From NCBI GenBank assembly GCA_011799875.1, contig CM022299.1, positions 337,612,447 to 337,676,446 of the forward strand: 64,000 nucleotides of DNA, written 5' to 3'. The translations under genes and the position numbers were made by a program. Below, in pieces: positions 41,769 to 52,569 of this stretch. How positions within the stretch are numbered: position 1 is the first letter of the stretch; each line of letters opens with the position of its first letter. A model generated the notes under the pieces. It was not told the DNA's origin and ran no database searches. It was given only the letters and a program-made list of their open reading frames with translations. This DNA is from Thinopyrum elongatum (Eukaryota; Streptophyta; Magnoliopsida; Poales; Poaceae).

Positions 41769-44700
41769 TTCTTTACTTTTATTTGAGCATCATTGAAATC
41801 ATCATCCTAGGTAAAAAGGCATTAAAGAAAAGCGCTTGTTGGGAGACAACCCAATAATTATACCTACTATTTTTGTGTATTAACATGATTAAGCTACTGT
41901 AGTAATCATGTTTTATAGCTTTTGTTTCAATAAAGTGCCAAGGAAAGCCTTTGGGATAGTGTGGATGATAGTTGAGTTGATTCTGTGCAAAAATAGAAAC
42001 TTTTGCGTCCAGTGCAGAAATTCCTATATTTTACTGGAACGTGATTTTGATATGAAATTTTTACAAATGATTGATATACAAATTACATACACTTCCCAAA
42101 ATTTTAAGAATTTTTTAATGTACATAAGTATGGTGTTTGTTCCGATCATTTCAAACTGTTCTGTTTTTGACAGATTCTGTTTTCAATGCATAGTTTGCTT
42201 GTTTTATAGTTTCTATGGCTTATATTGGTCAATATAAATTGTAGAAATGATAGAGTATAGTAGTAATTATGTGTAAACGATTATGAATCTTGTCTTGACA
42301 GTACCAAAGTGAATGATTTGCTCTTTATCATACTAACCAATCTCACGAAGTTCTGTTAAGTTTTGGGTGATTGAAGTTTTCAAGTTCTGGGTGAGATAAT
42401 GATATGAGGAGAATAAGAAGCAGCAAGGCCCTAAGATTGGGGATTCCCAAGGCACCCCAAGGTAATATTCAAGGAAGACTCAAGCGTCTAAGCTTGGGGA
42501 TGCCCCGGATGGCATCCCCTCTTTCATCTTCAACATTATCGGTAACCTCACTTGGAGCTATATTTTTATTCGCACATGATATGTGTTTTACTTGGAGCTT
42601 CATTTTCTATTAGTTGGATTTGCTTGCTGTTATTTAGAAGTTTGTTTTGTATCTTTTATTTCAATAAAAGTGTCAAGTATAGCCTTTACCATGCTCAGTT
42701 TGCAAGTCTTTATGTTGCTGTTTCAAAACAGAAAACTTTATATTATTGTTTGAATTCTTTAGAAAAGTCAGAATGTGATAAAATTTTGAAATTCTGAGAA
42801 AATAAGCTATGATCAATTTTCTACAGTGTGGTAAATTTTCACAATTTTTTGATTTAAATAAGTATGGATCTTGCTTCATTCTTGACAGTCTGTCCTGTTT
42901 AGACAGATTGCTGTTATGATTGAGTTGTTTGCATATGTTTGCTTGTTTAATGATTCTATTTGGGGATAGGAATATTAAATATGCAGATGAATTTAGTATG
43001 CAATGTTTAATAATAATGTTAGTGATTTTTTATAGTAGATAATGATAAGGTTTTGCATTGATTTATACTAACTTATCTCACGAGTTCTTGTTGAGTTTTG
43101 TGTGGATGAAGTTCTTAAGATTTAAGAAAACCATGGTATGAGAGGAATTAAGGAGACACAGGAGTTCAAGCTTGGGTATTCCCAAGGAATCCCAAGTTAT
43201 TATTCCAAGAAGTCTCAAGCATCTAACCTTGGGGATGCCTTGGTAGGCATCCCACCTTTCTTCATCAACAACTATCGGTTAGTCTGGGTTGAGCCTAAGT
43301 TTTTGCTTCATTGCATGAGATGCGCTATTCTTGGAATGTTATTTTATTTTTTTTGCTATTTAAATAAAAACTTGGTTCTAAAATTTTGATTTGAGAGAGA
43401 GTCCTCACATATCTACTTAATTATATAACTACTAATTTGATCTTGACTTATATCTTTTTTGAGTAGTTTGTCATTTACTCTTGTGCTTCACTTATATCCT
43501 AAGAGTAAATTTTGAATGAACTGAATATTATGAAGTTGAAATTATATGTGCTTCATATACTTGTATCATACAAGCAATTCATGAATGATTAGTATATGGA
43601 AGCAAAATTTCACATGTAATTATATTATCTTGGATATGTTTTATGATTGTGAATACCCATTAATTATTTTCAAACTTGAACAAATTAGTTGAAGTTGGAC
43701 AAGGAAGACAACATAATGAGTTATGGTTGTTTATATTTGTATAGAAGTTATATTGTTATGGATCCTCCAACATGTGCTGCTTGTTTAGAATCTTTTGCTA
43801 CCCAAATTTTTTGTACTAAGCGGGAATACTGCTTGTGCATCCAAAATCCTTGAGCCAAGTTTCTTCCATGAGTATCCACCATACCTACCTATATACGGTA
43901 TTACCTTACTGTTCCAAGTAAATTTGCATGTTCCATCTCTAAAATCTTCAAATAAACATATGTTTTGTGTGCCCGTATCGCTTATGGAGCGATGGGGCGG
44001 TCAGTATCTTCAATGCTAAGCGAGTTATTCTCATGATGGGTGTTTATTCACTTGTCCTTGCATGAGAGATGCTGGCAATCTGGATGCCCAAACCCTTAAA
44101 TAATAAGAAAAAAATAAAACAAAAGCTCCCCCTGGAAAGTTGATTGTTTGGAGGGCACCCGTGAATTCGGCTAGCCATTGATTGTGATTGTATGGTTGAG
44201 GGGGAGTAAACTTTTCATTTTCGCATGGGAACCACCAATAATGTGTTTAGCATGGAAGATATTGAATACCTTAGTCGTGACGTAGACAGGAAAGCACACC
44301 ACTGAAAATGTATTCATCTCTGTTTTAAGCAATGAGCTCTAGCACCTCTGCAAATCCCCGCTTCCCTTAGCGAAGGGCTTATCTTTTAATTTTTCTGTTA
44401 ATTTTACTTTTGTTGAGTCAATTTCTTAGTCCAACCTATTCTTTAGTTGGCAAGCATCATGTGGTGGGGAAAGATACATATGTCCATTCAAATATATTTG
44501 ATCATAAATTATTATTGTTGACAATTATGTCTGTGATAAATGAGTTGAGAGGCAAAACATTAAGCCCCTATCTTTCTCTATGTTCGATGGATGCTATCTG
44601 TTCTAAAAATATGCTTTGAGTATTAGCAATCATATAAGACTATATGATAATTGAGTAAGTGGAGCTCTTACTTAGACATTGTTGAAAATAAGATTCACTG

Positions 44701-44939
44701 AAATTGTTTGGTGACTAAGAACATAGGTTGTCAAGTTTCAAGACAATGCATTGTTTGAACCATAACATGTGAATTGATTGCTACTTTATCATGATGGGTT
44801 TTATGAGAAAGAATTGCTATTATGATGCTAGGAAAAGTGATTGAAATTATCATTGATCAAACTTATGCACTATGCTAGCATTCACACTTCATAAATTATT
44901 TCTTTTATAATTTACCTACTCGAGGACGAGCAGGAATTA
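41769..44939 (+). other. Long 3' non-coding region with diverged internal duplications
   Basis: AT-rich. A ~0.7-kb unit occurs about three times in decayed form. Landmarks recur: a CAATAAA-type phrase followed by AGCCTTT (about 41925, 42660, with a weaker third at 43370) and an AAGCTTGGGGATGCC / TTGGGGATGCCTTGG phrase followed by GGCATCCC (about 42494 and 43229). The region ends with TCGAGGACGAGCAGG before the polypurine tract. No supported ORF. Confidence 0.55.
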
Positions 44940-44952
44940 AGCTTGGGGATGG
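44940..44952 (+). other. Polypurine tract of the non-autonomous element
   Basis: AGCTTGGGGATGG lies directly before the 3' LTR start at 44953. Confidence 0.75.
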
Positions 44953-45500
44953 TGATACGTCTCCAACGTATCTATAATTATGAAGTATTCATGCCATGTT
45001 TATTATAATTTTGTATGATTTTGGTGCACTTTTATATGACTTCTATATGATTTTCATGGACTAACCTATTAACCTAGTGCCAGTTGACGTTTTCTGCTTG
45101 CTTTTGGCTTTTCAGAAAATCCATACCAAATGAAGTACAAACGCGACAAAACTTTTTGATGATTTTTTTGGAACATAAGAGACCCCCAAAGCTTCATGGG
45201 AGGATTAGAAGACCCACCAGGAGGTAACAAGGCAACCCGGAGTTTCCAGGGGGTGGCCATGCTGGGATACCTTGTGGGCCCCTTGTAACTCCGTTTCGCA
45301 TGATTCCAACTCTGAAAGTTCTTATAAATAAGGAAAACCCCAAAAATAAACTTAGAACTTCGACTCCGCCGCCGCAAGCCTCTTTTCTGAAGAGATCCCA
45401 TCTAGAGGCCTTTTCCGGACCCTGCTGGAGGGGGAAATCATCACCGGAGGCCATCTCCATCACCCTGGCGGTCTCCATGAACCAGTAGCTATGTGTTTGA

Positions 45501-45531
<31 letters not shown>

Positions 45532-46575
45532 CTCTTGATTTGGCATGATCTTGATGTACCACGAGCTTTGTTAATATAGTTGGATCATATGGTGTTTTCC
45601 CCTATCTATCTTGTTGTGATGAATTGAGTTTTTACCTGTGAGCTTTCACTATTATCGGATTGATTACTTGTCGGATTTGAGAACACTTGATGTATGTCTT
45701 GCATGTGGATACCCTTGGTGAAAATGGGGTGTTCTATTGATTCACTTGATATATGTTTTGGCAATTAACTTATAGATTCCCGCGATGACATTGGGGTAAT
45801 CTAGGCATAGAGGTCGATGCACATTTTTTTCATACTTTCTCTGGTAGAAACTTTGGGGGTACTCTTTGAAGTTCTTTATGTTGGATTGAATATTATGAAT
45901 CTGAAGTTGTTTGATGCATAGCATATAATTGACTCATGGATACTTGAGGTGACATTAGAATTGATTGATGCATATCATATGGTGTTATTTTAGTATGAAC
46001 TCTAGGGCTGTTTGTGACACTTATAGGAATAGCTCAATAGATTGATCGGAAAGGATAACTTTGAGGTGGTTTGCTACCTACAACAATTTCTTCTTATGTT
46101 CTCCGCTTGATAAGAACTTTGGAGTGATTCTTTGTCGCACGTTGAGGGATTTCTATATGATTCAATTACGTTAGCACCATTGAAAGATTGCACTAGTGAA
46201 AGTATGAACCCTAGGCCTTGTTTCTAAGCATTGCAATACCATTTGGGCTCACTTTTGTTACTTGCTACCTTGCTGTTTTTATATTTTCAGATTACAAAAA
46301 CCTATATCCACTATCCATACTACACTTGTATCATCATCTCTTTGCCGAACAGTGCACCTATACAATTTACCATTGTATTGGGTGTGTTGGGGACACAAGA
46401 GATTTCTTGTACTTGATTGCACGGTTATTTGAGAGAGACCACCTTCATCCTACGGCTCCCACATATTGATAAACCTTAGGTCATCCCCTTGAGGGAAATT
46501 TGCTACTGTCCTACAAAACTCTAAGCTTGGAGGCCCAACAGAGTCTACAAGAATAATGTTGCATAGTAGACATCA
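44953..46575 (+). repeat. 3' LTR of non-autonomous element (1623 bp)
   Basis: Pairs with 39064-40684. TATAAATA at 45323-45330, (CT)n tract near 45501-45530. Ends GACATCA, followed by TSD ATCGT. Confidence 0.92.
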
Positions 46576-46873
46576 ATCGTCTTCTCAAAAAGGGAGAAAA
46601 GTTCTACTGGAGCGATGAAGCCAAGCAAGCATTCGTCGACCTTAAGAAGCTACTGCAAACAAACCCACTCCTAGTCTCCCCAGCCCAATCAGAGCCCATG
46701 CTGATGTACATAGCAGCAACAACCAGGTGGTCAGCATGGTAATCACCGTAGAACGGGAGGAGGCTGTCCGGAAAAGTGCACCATGTGCAACAACTGGTAT
46801 ACTACGCAAGCGAAGTACTAACACCTTGCAAGACACGGTATCCACACTACCAAAAGATAACATATGGAGTATT
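46576..46873 (+). pseudogene. Tat-type pol fragment: continuation into RNase H
   Basis: After the TSD the pol frame interrupted at 39063 resumes: KKGEKFYWSDEAKQAFVDLK, then LLVSPAQSEPMLMYIAA. It then runs through small indels into an RYPHYQKITYGVF block. It stops abruptly at 46873, where CACTA sequence begins. The rest of this Tat copy is not in the window. Confidence 0.85.
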
Positions 46874-47289
46874 CGCTACAAAAAAACACTTCCGGGATGA
46901 TATGTGTTTGTCATAGTACATCATGTTTTCTATCATGCATGTACATCTATGACAATTTTATGATCGAATCAAGATAGTCATACTTGTGCTGTCGTAGAAG
47001 TGTTCCATGACAATACTCAAATTATCATCACGGAAGTGTCCACTTCCATGACGATAAATGCCGCATCATGGAAGTTTTTTTGTCAAGGGTAACCGACATG
47101 TGGCATCCACCATAACAGGTCACCGTTAAGCTATTGGGTCCGGTTTTGGATCTGATAACCCTTTAACAACCACGACCAATGGTTATTTTCCATGTGTAAA
47201 ATTCTCATTGGCCAAACGAACCACGTGTTCGCTCCCCGTTGGGACAGATGTCATCCATCTAATGGACGAGATGTGCCGATGATACGTCG

Positions 47290-48160
47290 ACACGTGGCAC
47301 GGCCCAACAGAGGCCCATATAGGTTAAAAAGGCCGCCCGATTCAAAGGCTCGTACGATTTACTCAGGTACAAGTGGGTTAGCCCACTAACGACCTGCTTA
47401 AACATGGCCCATTTATGTCCCACCGCCAGATTTGGCCCATTAATTGTTCGCTCAGTCTTTGGGCCGATTATGGCCCAGTGAGTTTTCGGCCTGTTAGAGG
47501 CTTGATGTAGACATGGGCCCATTTCAGCCTGGTGTGTCTTTCGTCTTGGTAATGGCCCGTGCTGCCCATGGGCCATATATAGTCCGACGCGACATTCGGC
47601 CCATTAACAACCCATGATCACAGTGGCAACAGTTCAGCCCAACCTGACTTTGGGCCTGTTAAAGGTCTATCGTACAATTCGGCCTGTTAATGCCTCTACT
47701 AAGCTTTCGGCCTATTAAAGGCCCATGATATCAGTGGGTCAACCAAGGCCCAAGATATGTTTCGGCCTGGTAATAGCCCGTCATAAAACTGGGCCAATAA
47801 TGGCCTGACGTATATTTTAGCCTGCTAAAGGCCCATGGATGACCCTTGAAAATTGAGGCCCAACATGCATTTTGTCCTGCTAAAGGCCCATGACATCTTC
47901 TGGGCCATAACAGGCCAGCAGCATATTCAGCCTATTAACGGTCCAAAGCTACATGGGCTCAACTATACATTGGGCCCACCAAAGGCCCAACTAAACATTG
48001 AGGCCCATGAAGGCCCATGTGAGTTATGGGCCTGACGCACTGTGTCCATGGAGGGCCAATATGGCAGGTCCACACAGGCCCAAGTAAGTTGTGGGCAGGC
48101 CCAATTATGGCCTGTTGAAATGCATGCCATTATAGGTGAATGTTTCGGCCCGGTCGCCTC
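47290..48160. repeat. GGCCCA-rich subterminal array of CACTA element
   Basis: About twenty GGCCCA/GGCCCAT hexamers, and many TGGGCC/GGGCCT/CGGCCTGTTA complements, spaced at roughly 25-60 bases over 870 bp with diverged sequence between. This is the kind of subterminal repeat that binds a TnpA-type protein in En/Spm elements, and GGCCCA is also a plant promoter (TCP-site) motif. Open frames through it (for example - 47259-47576) are artefacts. Confidence 0.65.
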
Positions 48161-48448
48161 GATAAGATTTTCACCGTTTTTTCAGATAGCGAATGATGGT
48201 ATATATGGTAACTAGGAATTAAGAACAAACCTACCCTATACAATAAAGAAATTATGGCATAGTAACTTAGAATAAACCTACACTACATAATAAAGGAACT
48301 AGGGTATATTACATCCACTCGGCATCAAAGTTTGCCACTAGTGATCATAAATCACAACCAAGAAGCGGATTACAAAAACTAGGCATCAAAGGTCCTGCCA
48401 TTGCAGTGCAACAAAATAATACTGAACCAAGACCACTTCCAAGATAGT

Positions 48449-48916
48449 TCAAGAAATGTTAGCCTTGCGAGGGAGCTGCTGCGCAAACAGCTGAGCAAGG
48501 GAGTGAGAACGGCCTAGCATGTCGGTCATATCTTCCAGCTGTAGCTATTTAGCAATGAGGTTCTCATTGGAGTTCTCTGCGATCTTCCTTAGAGATTGGA
48601 CTTCAAGTCAAAATTGAGTTACAAAATGCCTTTCTGCTTGAAGTTGAGACTTAAGAAGTCGAACTGATTCAGGCAGCGAATTCTGTGAGCTTGTGTGACT
48701 ACTAGTCTCGAGTAACTTGAACACTGCATCAAGATATGAGTTTGGGGTTGTCTTGCTATCTTCAAGATGTTTTTCCTTCTTTGCTGCAATATATGTTGGG
48801 TTTGTCTCACAACCTTCAACAGACTTGTACATGCCATTAGGCATATCACCCTGAAACAAGCAGACATATGACAGTTTTTGCATGTATGTAAACAAAGATG
48901 GTAACTGCACTATCAA
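48449..48916 (-). pseudogene. CACTA-encoded gene, C-terminal exon (coiled coil)
   Basis: The minus frame from 48916 contains, after an acceptor-like ...TTTCAG at about 48851, GDMPNGMYKSVEGCETNPTY, then HLEDSKTTPNSYLDAVFKLL, and SLPESVRLLKSQLQAERHFV. Past a TGA near 48607 it continues SLRKIAENSNENLIAK, another stop, and QLEDMTDMLGRSHSLAQLFA, ending at 48449. I recognise this as the C-terminal part of the protein found in wheat CACTA elements (plant transposase, En/Spm type). It is probably a DNA-binding TnpA-like factor rather than the catalytic transposase. Two in-frame stops make it a pseudogene. Confidence 0.6.
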
Positions 48917-50232
48917 TTCAATTCAGTTTCATATTAGAAAATAAAGAGACATTTCAAAATGTCAATAGCATAATTTGGCATTGTTCATAATGCGGGGAGC
49001 TTCACCACACTACTGGATTACATGTCAACAAAACAAGCATAGATGTAGGGCAAAAGACAATCATTGTATATCTTTTGGTTAGTGTGCATGGCATGTTATT
49101 CATATCATCAGCCAGATCAGTAAGATAAAGCAGGAAATGACAAGGTGCAAATGTGGTCTGCTTCACCACATACTGGATTACATATCAACAAAACGAGCAT
49201 ACATGCAGGGCTAAAGAAAATCATTGGATCTATATTGAATAATGTGCATGGTATGAATAAGGAATTTGGTTTTATGACTAAAACTTGGAACTGACAGTTG
49301 TTGCGAACATGCATTTTGATATAAATAGCAAACTAAACAGGAGTTGACGATAGGGAGTATGAGCAAATTAAACAACAGTTGAGGATAAAGGCTTTAGAAG
49401 GACTGACTTACATTAATAGTTAACACCGGCTCTATAATGCCCTTCTCCCTATCAAGGGAAGGATATCTCAATAATTTCAGCAAAGAATCTTATTCATAAG
49501 CATTGCATGTACTCTACATTTTGCAGAGAGTAATTATAGATATGATAATACTGGAAGGGATAGAGGATAATTAAGATAAGATGCAGATTGATGCTACATA
49601 ATCAACTACCTATCCATGTAAGTGCAAGCATTACAGGACAAAATGTACTGACAGGAGCAATGGGCTACACTTCTGCACTGGCATTGTCTGTGTATTCAAC
49701 TTTTTGGTAAGATTAAATAGGGATCTGATATTTTTTAGTAAATGGTGGGCGAGGGAGATAAGATGCAGAGTAATGCTACACAATGAACACTCCCTCCTTC
49801 CCATAATATAAGAGTGTTTTGTACACTAGTGCGCTCTTATATTATGGGACGGAGGGAGTAGCTGTTAATGTAAGTACAATGATACAAGACGTTTGGTACT
49901 GACAAGAGGACTGCAGAGCTAAACCTCTTCAGAAGCATTGGGTTGATTCTAAATTTATGTAAGAGTCAATACAGATCTTATAATGTCCACCAATTGGAGT
50001 ATAAGGAGGCTAACATGTGCAGTGATGCTACGTAATCAACCAGCTATGAAAGTAAGTATGGCAAAACAGGGCAAGAGGTACTCACAAGAGCAATGCAGTG
50101 TGCAGTATAGTTGCGAGATTATGTGGTCCCTTGAGAATGAATATTCTTCTGCAAATAGTTTTCGTACAAGTGAGACTGTAAGGCACATGCAGAAATGTAG
50201 TTCAAATTGTGATGTGATATCATAGACATTAC
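48917..50232 (-). other. Intron-like interior of CACTA gene, with local duplications
   Basis: AT-rich non-coding sequence between two exons on minus. A CTTCACCACA(C)TACTGGATTACAT phrase occurs twice (about 49000 and 49160). A longer unit (GATGC(A)G...GATGCTACATAATCAAC...GTAAGT...TACTGACA(G)GAG) occurs three times at about 49580, 49760 and 50015. A MITE sits inside the second unit. No ORF supported. Confidence 0.5.
49790..49858 (+). mobile_element. Short Stowaway MITE (69 bp)
   Basis: CTCCCTCCTTCCCATAATAT at the left end pairs with ATATTATGGGACGGAGGGAG at the right. TA follows on the right and CA precedes on the left (degraded TA duplication). Typical grass Stowaway termini, with a very short loop containing GTACACTAGTGC. 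Confidence 0.8.
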
Positions 50233-50381
50233 CTTACGCTGCAGACGAGACCAATGTGTAACAATATTATTCCAGTCATTGTCTACTAAATGTAGCACCG
50301 GAGACTTTACAGAAATTTCATTTAGAGGCTTGCCATTAAAGTACGCTTGCCTCAAGTAGCAATGATACTTCATCAACAAGT
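50233..50381 (-). pseudogene. CACTA-encoded gene, upstream exon fragment
   Basis: On minus from 50381: KYHCYLRQAYFNGKPLNEIS, then VLHLVDNDWNNIVTHWSRLQ and RK, ending at a donor CGTAAG|GTAATG (exon end 50233). The DNDW...IVTHWSRLQRK pattern resembles the En/Spm plant transposase family (PF03004-like). The exon is broken at its upstream side by insertion of the element at 50382. The apparent continuation of the frame to 50487 is inserted sequence. Confidence 0.6.
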
Positions 50382-50920
50382 CACTGGTACAGTGAGGTTT
50401 TATACAAATGGTTTTTAACCCCTTTCCATGACGGCATTTTGAACCATCACCAAGTGAGTGACTGCGATAGGGGGGTCCTTCCCACATGACCCAGAAACCG
50501 TCGGGGATAGGGAGCCTTGATGCATACAGTTGTCCCTATAAAACTTTTTCTGATATCTCGAATATCCCAAACGCTTCATCCTTGCTACTTGTTTGTGCTC
50601 GGATTGCCATCGCAGTCGAAGTTCTGTGGTTTTACCTAAAACTAGGCACATTCCAGGCATGTACCAAACTGGCTCTACATTTACGATGCCTGGCACATCA
50701 CAAACATTTCATGATTGTAAACCGTGTACAATAGGTCGACAATCACACACATTTATTTTTCCCGCACCGTTTGTGATATTGTCTGACATCACACATGCTT
50801 TGCAAACGGCAACTGTGTGCATGGTTACACACATTTCCTCTCTGTGAACCGTGTCAGATTATGATGTATATCACACACGCTGTGCTTTATAGACCGTGTG
50901 CGCCGTAATGACATGCAGAG
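50382..50920 (-). repeat. Terminus and subterminal repeats of right CACTA-like element
   Basis: CACTGGTAC..., GGTTTTTAACCCC, then a GGGGGTCCTTCCCACATGAC segment, followed by alternating TCACACA(C/T), ACCGTGT and GCAAACGG motifs. These match the left copy (11985-12760) in reverse order. Confidence 0.7.
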
Positions 50921-51112
50921 CGTAAGTTCACCCTAATTTAATTGCTGCTATTTAAAATTGTACCTAATTTTAATTTGAAAGTAGGCTATAGCTTTATTCA
51001 TACCCATCAGGTTCAAACAACCAATGCATTATTCATTTCACAGGTACATATGTTCAAGAATTACATAAACACCAAATAAAGAATGATGAACCAGGGTCGT
51101 ATACTTGTACTA

Positions 51113-51557
51113 TTACAGATGGTAAAGAAAGAGGTGAGAGACATTTTGGTTGCTGAACAAGGTGAAGCGGAATGCCCCTATTGTGCTCTCCTCGATGTAG
51201 AAGGCACGCACTACTCTAGTCCAACCCCTTGTGATGGCCGGCCGCCAATCATATAGTTTGAGAGTTAATCTTGAGTAAACTGCTTTAGGATCCACTGCAA
51301 AGGAAAAAGATTCAGACATTGTCATCTAACACAACTCATTACGGGCAGTAAAAAGAAGGCTACAGAGTTCTTACTTACCATCCTGCAGTTCACTGTTGTC
51401 TTGCATAAAGTGTAAACAAATAGTTAAATTGACACCTTTTGACCCATTTTAATAACAATCTTTATCAGTTTCCTCACTTGATGCTGGTTCATGAATATCT
51501 CATTGCCCCATACGCAGAAAGGGTCGAAGTGTGGATCTTTGGCAATGATATAAGTAC
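51113..51557 (-). pseudogene. B3-type gene remnant (right copy)
   Basis: Exon 51557-51379 follows TGCTTTTAG and encodes GTYIIAKDPHFDPFCVWGNE, IFMNQHQVRKLIK. It is interrupted by TAA where the left copy has lysine, and ends CRM at ATG|GTAAGT. The last exon begins after TTTGCAG at 51294: KQFTQD, stop, LSNYMIGG. It then jumps directly to ITRGWTRVVRAFYIEESTIG and AFRFTLFS, ending at TAA 51113. Compared with the left copy about 85 bp of the B3 core is deleted between two short GGCGG-type matches. Intron ends are conserved, but the gene is clearly dead. Confidence 0.62.
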
Positions 51558-51618
51558 CTAAAAGCACCAAGTTAATATTAGAAGCTAAACAACAATTGCA
51601 AAATGATGTAGTACAACA

Positions 51619-51645
51619 CTCCCTCCATCCCATTATATAAGATTT
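51619..51645 (-). mobile_element. Half of a Stowaway MITE
   Basis: CACTCCCTCCATCCCATTATA corresponds to one end of the MITE at 11131-11220 of the left copy; the other half is missing. Marks a deletion in this copy. Confidence 0.65.
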
Positions 51646-52569
51646 TTTTACATGTATATCTAGTCATCATCAGAACATTAAGGTAACACTCTTCCTTGTT
51701 GCTATGTAGCCTGGGATTGCATATTTAGTCATTCAGTACAATGCATGTTGCTATGTAGCCTCAGATATATTAAATATGGCCCTAGTTAACCTGCTGATAA
51801 ATGGGTTACAGATATATTCAGTGAAATGTCTGATTTGATGATTAATCCCTTATCAACCCCCAGGCTATATGGTACTAGCTACCGATATCCTGAACAGTGA
51901 GTATATATAAGCAATGCGATGAAACTAACCTCGATGGAAAACAACAGATGTTCTCAATATTGTCCTGTATGAGTACATATAAAGGCATGTTAAGCACAAC
52001 AGGCTAAACATCAACCAAATATATCCATGGTAGACAACATAATCTACAAATGATAACTTCAGTGTGCAGGTTTAAGCACGTTAGTTAAGCAAAACAAGAA
52101 GTCGAAAAACAAGCAAATATAGTCATTCAAACTGGTATTGTGCAGGTCTAAAGTACACTAGTTATTGTTAAAGAAACAAAAAGGCATGTTAACTGCAACA
52201 TCCTTAACAGCAACCAAATATCGTGATTCATAGTGGTATTGTTGACACTGTTATTGATGAAATTGAACTGCATGGCAAGTAGTTGCACATATAGAGCATC
52301 ACATTGTGAAGAACTGAAATAAACAAGGCATAAGCCATCTCTAGCTGATCCTTTAAAAGTTAACGGACTAAAACCCTTAGTGGATATATATATATATATA
52401 TATATATAGCAATTTTTTGCCGTTTCTAGTCGACCCCCTAAACTTAACATTGTAAACTTCAATTTGATCAAGTTCAAAGTAGGTTTAACCGAAAGTAGCA
52501 TGCATTCAAACATAAACATAGATAGTTTTGCATAACTGAACATAAAACATAAAGTTAAACTAAACTAAA
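51646..52569 (-). other. Intron-like non-coding stretch of right CACTA-like element
   Basis: AT-rich, collinear in part with 10430-11280 of the left copy (shared GATATCGGTAGCTGGTACCA-type segment near 51880). Contains a (TA)n tract at about 52385-52410. No ORF supported. Confidence 0.55.

Larger units (their letters stand above)
39064..46575 (+). mobile_element. Complete non-autonomous LTR element, TSD ATCGT
   Basis: LTRs 39064-40684 and 44953-46575 begin TGATA(C/T)GTCTCCAACGTATC and end GTAGACATCA. They are flanked by a perfect ATCGT duplication (39059-39063 and 46576-46580) within Tat-type pol. The 4.27-kb interior has a tRNA-Asp-type primer site, one accessory ORF and a long 3' region. 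There is no gag, protease, RT or integrase, so it must rely on proteins from a related (presumably Athila-type) partner. It is the same kind of element as the minus-strand one at 12761-15447/37886-38204, but clearly a different insertion. Confidence 0.93.
46874..50381. mobile_element. CACTA element, one end (3.5 kb)
   Basis: The left boundary reads CGCTACAAAAAAACACTTCC, one base from the classic CACTACAAAAAAA terminus of wheat CACTA elements. Subterminal inverted motifs follow (ACTTCCATGACGATAA, ATCATCACGGAAGTG, GTCATAG). An array rich in GGCCCA occupies 47290-48160. The gene of the element is on minus and recognisable as exons at 48449-48916 and 50233-50381. The element is interrupted at 50381/50382 by the second CACTA-like element. 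Its other end is not in the window. Confidence 0.78.

Noticed and set aside
46642..46863. Minus ORF over the pol fragment (73 codons)
   Set aside because: It is the shadow of the + strand RNase H coding sequence.
46861..46880. Mutator-type terminus at the pol/CACTA junction
   Set aside because: Subterminal AAGTG/GTCATGG motifs briefly suggested a MULE. The CGCTACAAAAAAA end, one base from CACTACAAAAAAA, and the En/Spm-like exons fit CACTA better.
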